From Brevibacillus borstelensis (GTDB lineage: Bacteria > Bacillota > Bacilli > Brevibacillales > Brevibacillaceae), in NCBI RefSeq assembly GCF_003710865.1, contig NZ_RHHO01000012.1:1-64000 (forward strand): a stretch of 64,000 bases of DNA, written 5' to 3'. The notes under the pieces are model-generated. The model saw nothing but the letters and a program-made list of their open reading frames with translations, had not been told where the DNA came from and made no database searches. Within the stretch, counting starts at the first letter, position 1. Each line of letters opens with the position of its first letter. Positions 60,193-64,000 of this stretch are shown piece after piece. A program made the translations under genes and the position numbers.

Positions 60193-60747
60193 TTATAAAT
60201 CTTCATTTTCATCGTCGAATTCATCGACAGGATCTTCGTCTGCCAAATCGTCGTCTTCCTCTTCAAAAAGCTCTTCTTCCTCAAGCTCTTCATCTTCGTC
60301 GAGGTCGGGATCAAGCTCTTCTTCGAGATCGTCTCCATCTTCTTCCGTGAACTCGTCGTCTTCGAAGATCGCGATCTCGTCCTCTTCGTATTCCTCGACA
60401 AGCTCTTCCTCTGCCTCGTAATCGTCGAAGTCGTCGTCGAGGATAACCTTTTTCTTTTTGCCGCCTTCTTGAGTTTCTTCGACGGTATCCGTCGGGTACC
60501 AGCGCTTCAGTCCCCAGTTGTTGTCGCCCAGGCAGACAAAACGGCCGTCAATGTTCACTTCGGTATATACTTGAGCGATGATAGCCATTTTTTCTTCTTC
60601 GTTCATTCCGCGCAGCTCGGCCAATTGATCCATCAAATCGCGAAAATTGTGGGTTTGATTGGTTTCACGCAAAATTTCGTATGCGATATCGACCAAAGCC
60701 ATTTCGTTTAGTTTTTCACGTTCCAGATGTGCAAGTATTTGACTCAC
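60193..60747 (-). CDS. rpoE: DNA-directed RNA polymerase delta subunit
   Basis: Delta is a small polymerase subunit of low-G+C Gram-positives. The N-terminal 90 residues form the folded domain (MALVDIAYEILRE... WGLKRWYPTD), and the C-terminal half is almost only Asp and Glu. The first possible start GTG 60756 is too near the SD AAAGGA; GTG 60747 has 10-nt spacing and gives 184 aa. It lies just before pyrG, as usual. Confidence 0.95.
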   Translation of the reverse strand: MSQILAHLEREKLNEMALVDIAYEILRETNQTHNFRDLMDQLAELRGMNEEEKMAIIAQVYTEVNIDGRFVCLGDNNWGLKRWYPTDTVEETQEGGKKKKVILDDDFDDYEAEEELVEEYEEDEIAIFEDDEFTEEDGDDLEEELDPDLDEDEELEEEELFEEEDDDLADEDPVDEFDDENEDL

Positions 60748-61077
60748 CCAAGGCACGTCCTTTCATTTAGAAAACTTGGGCCACTGTCAAGCTTTCGTGA
60801 AGCCGACCGAGCCTTCATGATAACCGATGCTAACTGATAACCCACGGCCACAGTTAACCAACAATAAATTGGCTATGATACAGTATTCCTTATTTTAGAC
60901 GAAAATGCAAGGGATTCAAACGCCGGTTTTGGGCAAATCTCCCGTTACGCTTCAAATCGTTGGGAAATGCCGGCAAAACCTGTTGGGGAATCCCGGAATA
61001 ACCAGACGGAAAAGACGGGAAGCGGCTGCCGCCTCGGGAGGGACAACCGCTTCCGCTATGTGCGAGATCCTTTGTTT
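60748..61077. other. Intergenic region between rpoE and icmF
   Basis: A 330-bp gap with no gene I can support. At 61018-61054 GGAAGCGG and CCGCTTCC form a stem followed by a T-rich stretch on the minus strand, a probable icmF terminator. A TTGACA on the minus strand at about 60785-60790 may belong to the rpoE promoter, but its -10 is weak. Confidence 0.6.
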
Positions 61078-64000
61078 TTACATGTTGCGGCGGTACTGCC
61101 CGCCCACTTCGTACAAAGCGGCGCTGATCTGTCCGAGCGACGCCACCTTCACGGTCTCCATCAGCTCGGCGAAAATATTACCACCGTTCATCGCCACTTC
61201 CTGCAATTTTTTCAAGGCGGCGGGAGCGGCGTCGCGGTTGCGCTCCTGGAAGGCCCGCAGGTTTTGAATCTGCTGCTCCTTTTCTTCTTCTGTCGCACGG
61301 GCCAGCTCAATCTCGTAGTCTTCCTCGGAGGCATTCGGATTGAGGAAGGTATTGACCCCGATAATCGGCAGCTCCCCGCTGTGCTTTTTCATCTCGTAGT
61401 ACATCGACTCATCCTGGATCTTGCCGCGCTGATATTGCGTTTCCATCGCGCCGAGCACGCCCCCGCGCGAATTCAGCCGCTCAAACTCCTGCAGCACTGC
61501 TTCTTCGACCAGGTCGGTCAGCTCTTCGATGATGAACGAGCCTTGCAGCGGATTCTCGTTTTTCGCCAGCCCCATTTCCTTGTTGATGATCATCTGGATC
61601 GCCATCGCGCGGCGGACGGAATTTTCCGTCGGCGTCGTGATCGCTTCGTCGTAGGCGTTTGTATGCAAGGAATTGCAGTTGTCGTAAATGGCAATCAAAG
61701 CCTGCAGGGTCGTGCGAATGTCGTTGAAGTCCATCTCCTGGGCGTGCAGGGAGCGGCCCGATGTCTGAATGTGGTACTTCAGCTTTTGGCTGCGCTCGTT
61801 GCCGCCGTAGCGGTTTTTCATCACCGTCGCCCAGATGCGGCGGGCAACCCGTCCGATCACCGTATATTCGGGATCGAGACCGTTCGAGAAGAAAAACGAC
61901 AGGTTCGGCGCAAAATCGTCAATGTGCATGCCGCGGCTGAGGTAGTACTCCACATAGGTAAAGCCGTTCGCCAGGGTAAAGGCAAGCTGTGTGATCGGGT
62001 TGGCACCCGCTTCCGCGATATGGTAGCCGGAAATGGAGACCGAGTAGTAATTGCGCACCTTGTGGTCGATAAAGTACTGCTGGATATCGCCCATCATCCG
62101 CAGGGCGAACTCCGTGGAAAAGATGCACGTGTTCTGCCCTTGATCCTCTTTCAAAATGTCCGCCTGGACCGTCCCGCGCACAGTAGAGAGGGTGTATGCC
62201 TTGATCTGTTCATACTCCTCCGGCGTGGGCTGCCGCCCCTCGCGCTGGGCAAACTTCTCCACCTGCTGGTCGATCGCCGTGTTCATGAATTTGGCCAAAA
62301 TCATCGGAGCCGGTCCGTTGATCGTCATCGACACAGACGTCGTCGGAGCACACAAGTCAAAGCCGGCATACAGCTTCTTCATATCGTCCAGCGTACAGAC
62401 GCTGACGCCGCTTGTGCCGATTTTCCCGTAAATGTCCGGCCGGTAATCGGGGTCTTCCCCGTACAGCGTCACCGAATCAAATGCCGTGCTGAGCCGTTTG
62501 GCCTCGTCGTTTTGCGAAAGGAAGTGGAAGCGGCGATTGGTCCGCTCCGGTGTTCCCTCGCCGGCAAACTGGCGCTTGGGATCCTCTCCTTCCCGTTTGA
62601 ACGGAAACACGCCTGCCGTATACGGATACTCGCCGGGAACATTTTCCTTGAGCGACCATTTCAAAATTTCGCCCCAATCCTGAAAATCCGGCAGGCTCAC
62701 TTTGGGTATGCGGGTGCCTGACAGCGATTCCGTAAACAGCTTGGTCACGATCTCCTTGTCACGCACTTTGGTGACGAACTGATCCTGTTTGTACATTTCC
62801 TTCAGCTTCGGCCATTTGTCGAGAATTTGCTTGCATTCGGGATGAAGCTTGCTTTCAAAATGGGCGATCTGTCTGTCCAGAACCTCAGACACCTGCCGCG
62901 CATCCTCGTCTCCCGAGGCGAGCAGCGTCTCCTTGGCCCCGTGGAGCTGATACAGCTTGCGGGCGATGGCCGACTGCTCCTCGGTGAACTTCCGATGGCC
63001 GCGCACCGTGTTGGCAATTTCCTGCAAGTAGTTGTTCCGATCAGCTGGAATCAGCGACGGCTTGTGGGTTTTGACCGGAGTCGGATCGAGCTCGGACACC
63101 TGCCAATCTGCGCCCGTCTTTTCCACGATCTTGTGCATCAGGGCCGCAAACAGCACATTGGTTCCCGGATCGTTGAACTGGCTGGCGATGGTCCCGTACA
63201 CCGGGATTTTTTCATCCGGCAGTTCAAATAGCTGGTGGTTGCGGCGATATTGCTTCCGCACCTCCCGCAACGCATCCTCCGAGCCTTTCCGCTCAAATTT
63301 GTTGATCGCGATCAGATCGGCAAAGTCGAGCATGTCGATTTTCTCCAGCTGAGACGGCGCGCCAAACTCGCTGGTCATGACGTACATGGAGACATCGCAC
63401 ACGTCGGTTACCTGTGCATCCCCTTGGCCGATCCCGCTCGTTTCCACGATGACGAGATCGAACCCTGCGCTGCGGACTACACGGATTGCGTCCTTTACTG
63501 CAGCAGAGAGCTCGGAGCCGGATTGCCTGGTCGCCAGGCTGCGCATGTAGACGCGCGGCGTGTTGTTGGCGTTCATGCGGATGCGGTCGCCGAGCAAGGC
63601 ACCCCCTGTCTTTTGCTTGGAGGGGTCGACAGAGAGGATCGCTACCGTTTTGTCTGCGTACGTCCGCAGAAAACGGCGAACCAGCTCATCGGTCAGAGAG
63701 CTTTTGCCGGCGCCGCCCGTACCGGTTATCCCAAGGACCGGCACTACTCGCTCCGGCTCGGCGAGACGCTCCTCGACAGGCGCGAACAGCTCTGGGTCTT
63801 GCACAGCGTACTCCGCCAGCGAGATAAGGCGGGCGACAGCCTGATGATTTTGCCGCTGAAGCTCTTCCACTTCATTGGTAAGCTGTTTGACCGTCGGGAA
63901 ATCGCATTCGCGGATCATCATATTGATCATTCCCTGAAGACCGAGTCTCCGCCCGTCGTCCGGAGAAAAAATCTTGCACACGCCGTACTCTTCCAGCTCC
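61078..64000 (-). CDS. icmF: Fused isobutyryl-CoA mutase IcmF (partial, N-terminus beyond window)
   Basis: IcmF joins a B12-binding domain, a G-protein chaperone and the mutase large part in one chain. The visible 970-odd residues start in the linker after the B12 domain ([20 protein letters not shown]) with the frame open to the edge. The GTPase Walker [14 protein letters not shown] and the mutase part follow. Two residues that separate the substrates point to isobutyryl-CoA: Phe in TAGVFPFK, where methylmalonyl-CoA mutase has Tyr, and Gln in [10 protein letters not shown], where it has Arg. The 5' end and B12 domain (DxHxxG) are outside the window. Confidence 0.94.
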   Translation of the reverse strand, partial: ELEEYGVCKIFSPDDGRRLGLQGMINMMIRECDFPTVKQLTNEVEELQRQNHQAVARLISLAEYAVQDPELFAPVEERLAEPERVVPVLGITGTGGAGKSSLTDELVRRFLRTYADKTVAILSVDPSKQKTGGALLGDRIRMNANNTPRVYMRSLATRQSGSELSAAVKDAIRVVRSAGFDLVIVETSGIGQGDAQVTDVCDVSMYVMTSEFGAPSQLEKIDMLDFADLIAINKFERKGSEDALREVRKQYRRNHQLFELPDEKIPVYGTIASQFNDPGTNVLFAALMHKIVEKTGADWQVSELDPTPVKTHKPSLIPADRNNYLQEIANTVRGHRKFTEEQSAIARKLYQLHGAKETLLASGDEDARQVSEVLDRQIAHFESKLHPECKQILDKWPKLKEMYKQDQFVTKVRDKEIVTKLFTESLSGTRIPKVSLPDFQDWGEILKWSLKENVPGEYPYTAGVFPFKREGEDPKRQFAGEGTPERTNRRFHFLSQNDEAKRLSTAFDSVTLYGEDPDYRPDIYGKIGTSGVSVCTLDDMKKLYAGFDLCAPTTSVSMTINGPAPMILAKFMNTAIDQQVEKFAQREGRQPTPEEYEQIKAYTLSTVRGTVQADILKEDQGQNTCIFSTEFALRMMGDIQQYFIDHKVRNYYSVSISGYHIAEAGANPITQLAFTLANGFTYVEYYLSRGMHIDDFAPNLSFFFSNGLDPEYTVIGRVARRIWATVMKNRYGGNERSQKLKYHIQTSGRSLHAQEMDFNDIRTTLQALIAIYDNCNSLHTNAYDEAITTPTENSVRRAMAIQMIINKEMGLAKNENPLQGSFIIEELTDLVEEAVLQEFERLNSRGGVLGAMETQYQRGKIQDESMYYEMKKHSGELPIIGVNTFLNPNASEEDYEIELARATEEEKEQQIQNLRAFQERNRDAAPAALKKLQEVAMNGGNIFAELMETVKVASLGQISAALYEVGGQYRRNM

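Noticed and set aside
60967-62721. 584-aa open frame on the plus strand
   Set aside because: Antisense of icmF without a start signal; the icmF motifs on the other strand are clear.

Overview
This window looks like a chromosomal backbone segment of a spore-forming Firmicute of the Paenibacillaceae, most like Brevibacillus. The reasons are the sporulation genes (spoIIQ, spoIID, spoIIR, spo0F, a YhcN/YlaJ lipoprotein), strong Shine-Dalgarno sites with many GTG and TTG starts, an S-layer-homology protein, and a gene order that follows the Bacillus subtilis spo0F-to-spoIID region. The genus is an inference from gene content; no database search was possible. Almost every gene lies on the minus strand, so the transcriptional order runs from high to low coordinates.

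Layout from left to right. 1-185 is the 5' end of a group II intron that runs off the left edge, sitting directly after the spoIIQ terminator. 258-4702 holds spoIIQ, spoIID, murA, ywmB and ywzB. 4.8-4.95 kb is a small degenerate tandem repeat. 5041-15464 is an 11-gene nuo operon (A, B, C, D, H, I, J, K, L, M, N; no E, F or G), with a strong promoter and terminator and an unusual Ala/Lys-rich extension on NuoC. 15622-16365 is an unrecognised acidic protein. 16604-24006 is the complete atp operon with atpI and atpZ. Then come a thiolase, a small secreted PPC-domain protein on the plus strand, and a complete biotin operon bioA-D-B-F-H-C behind a BirA-type operator. 32.5-35.7 kb encodes a large SLH-anchored phosphodiester glycosidase-like protein.

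From 35.9 kb the Bacillus-like order continues: wecB/mnaA, upp, a 632-bp gap with a long imperfect inverted repeat, glyA, ywlG, rpiB, ywlE, mntP and ywlC. Next is a DnaA-box cluster in front of ywlC, then a secreted DUF4163/DUF3298 protein (+), spoIIR, prmC, prfA, the YhcN/YlaJ lipoprotein, tdk and rpmE. After these come an uncharacterised radical SAM protein, a LysM-M23 peptidase without a signal peptide, rho, glpX, a second murA, a small transaldolase, fbaA, spo0F, amj (+), pyrG, rpoE and the 3' part of icmF, which runs off the right edge.

The genes fall into a few themes: respiration and ATP synthesis (nuo, atp), envelope building (two MurA enzymes, WecB, Amj, M23 peptidases), sporulation control and engulfment (Spo0F, SpoIIR, SpoIIQ, SpoIID), biotin synthesis, central carbon metabolism (Fba, Tal, GlpX) and nucleotide metabolism (PyrG, Upp, Tdk, GlyA). 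Regulatory signals that can be read directly include a sigma-H promoter for spo0F, a sigma-F promoter for spoIIR, the BirA operator, a pyrG leader with the GGGC start and C-rich attenuator expected of CTP-dependent reiterative initiation, and about twenty intrinsic terminators. I found no tRNA, rRNA, CRISPR array or phage. The most interesting unexplained items are the 37.86-38.06 kb inverted repeat, the DnaA-box cluster at ywlC, the orphan radical SAM gene, the NuoC extension and the signal-less LysM-M23 gene.
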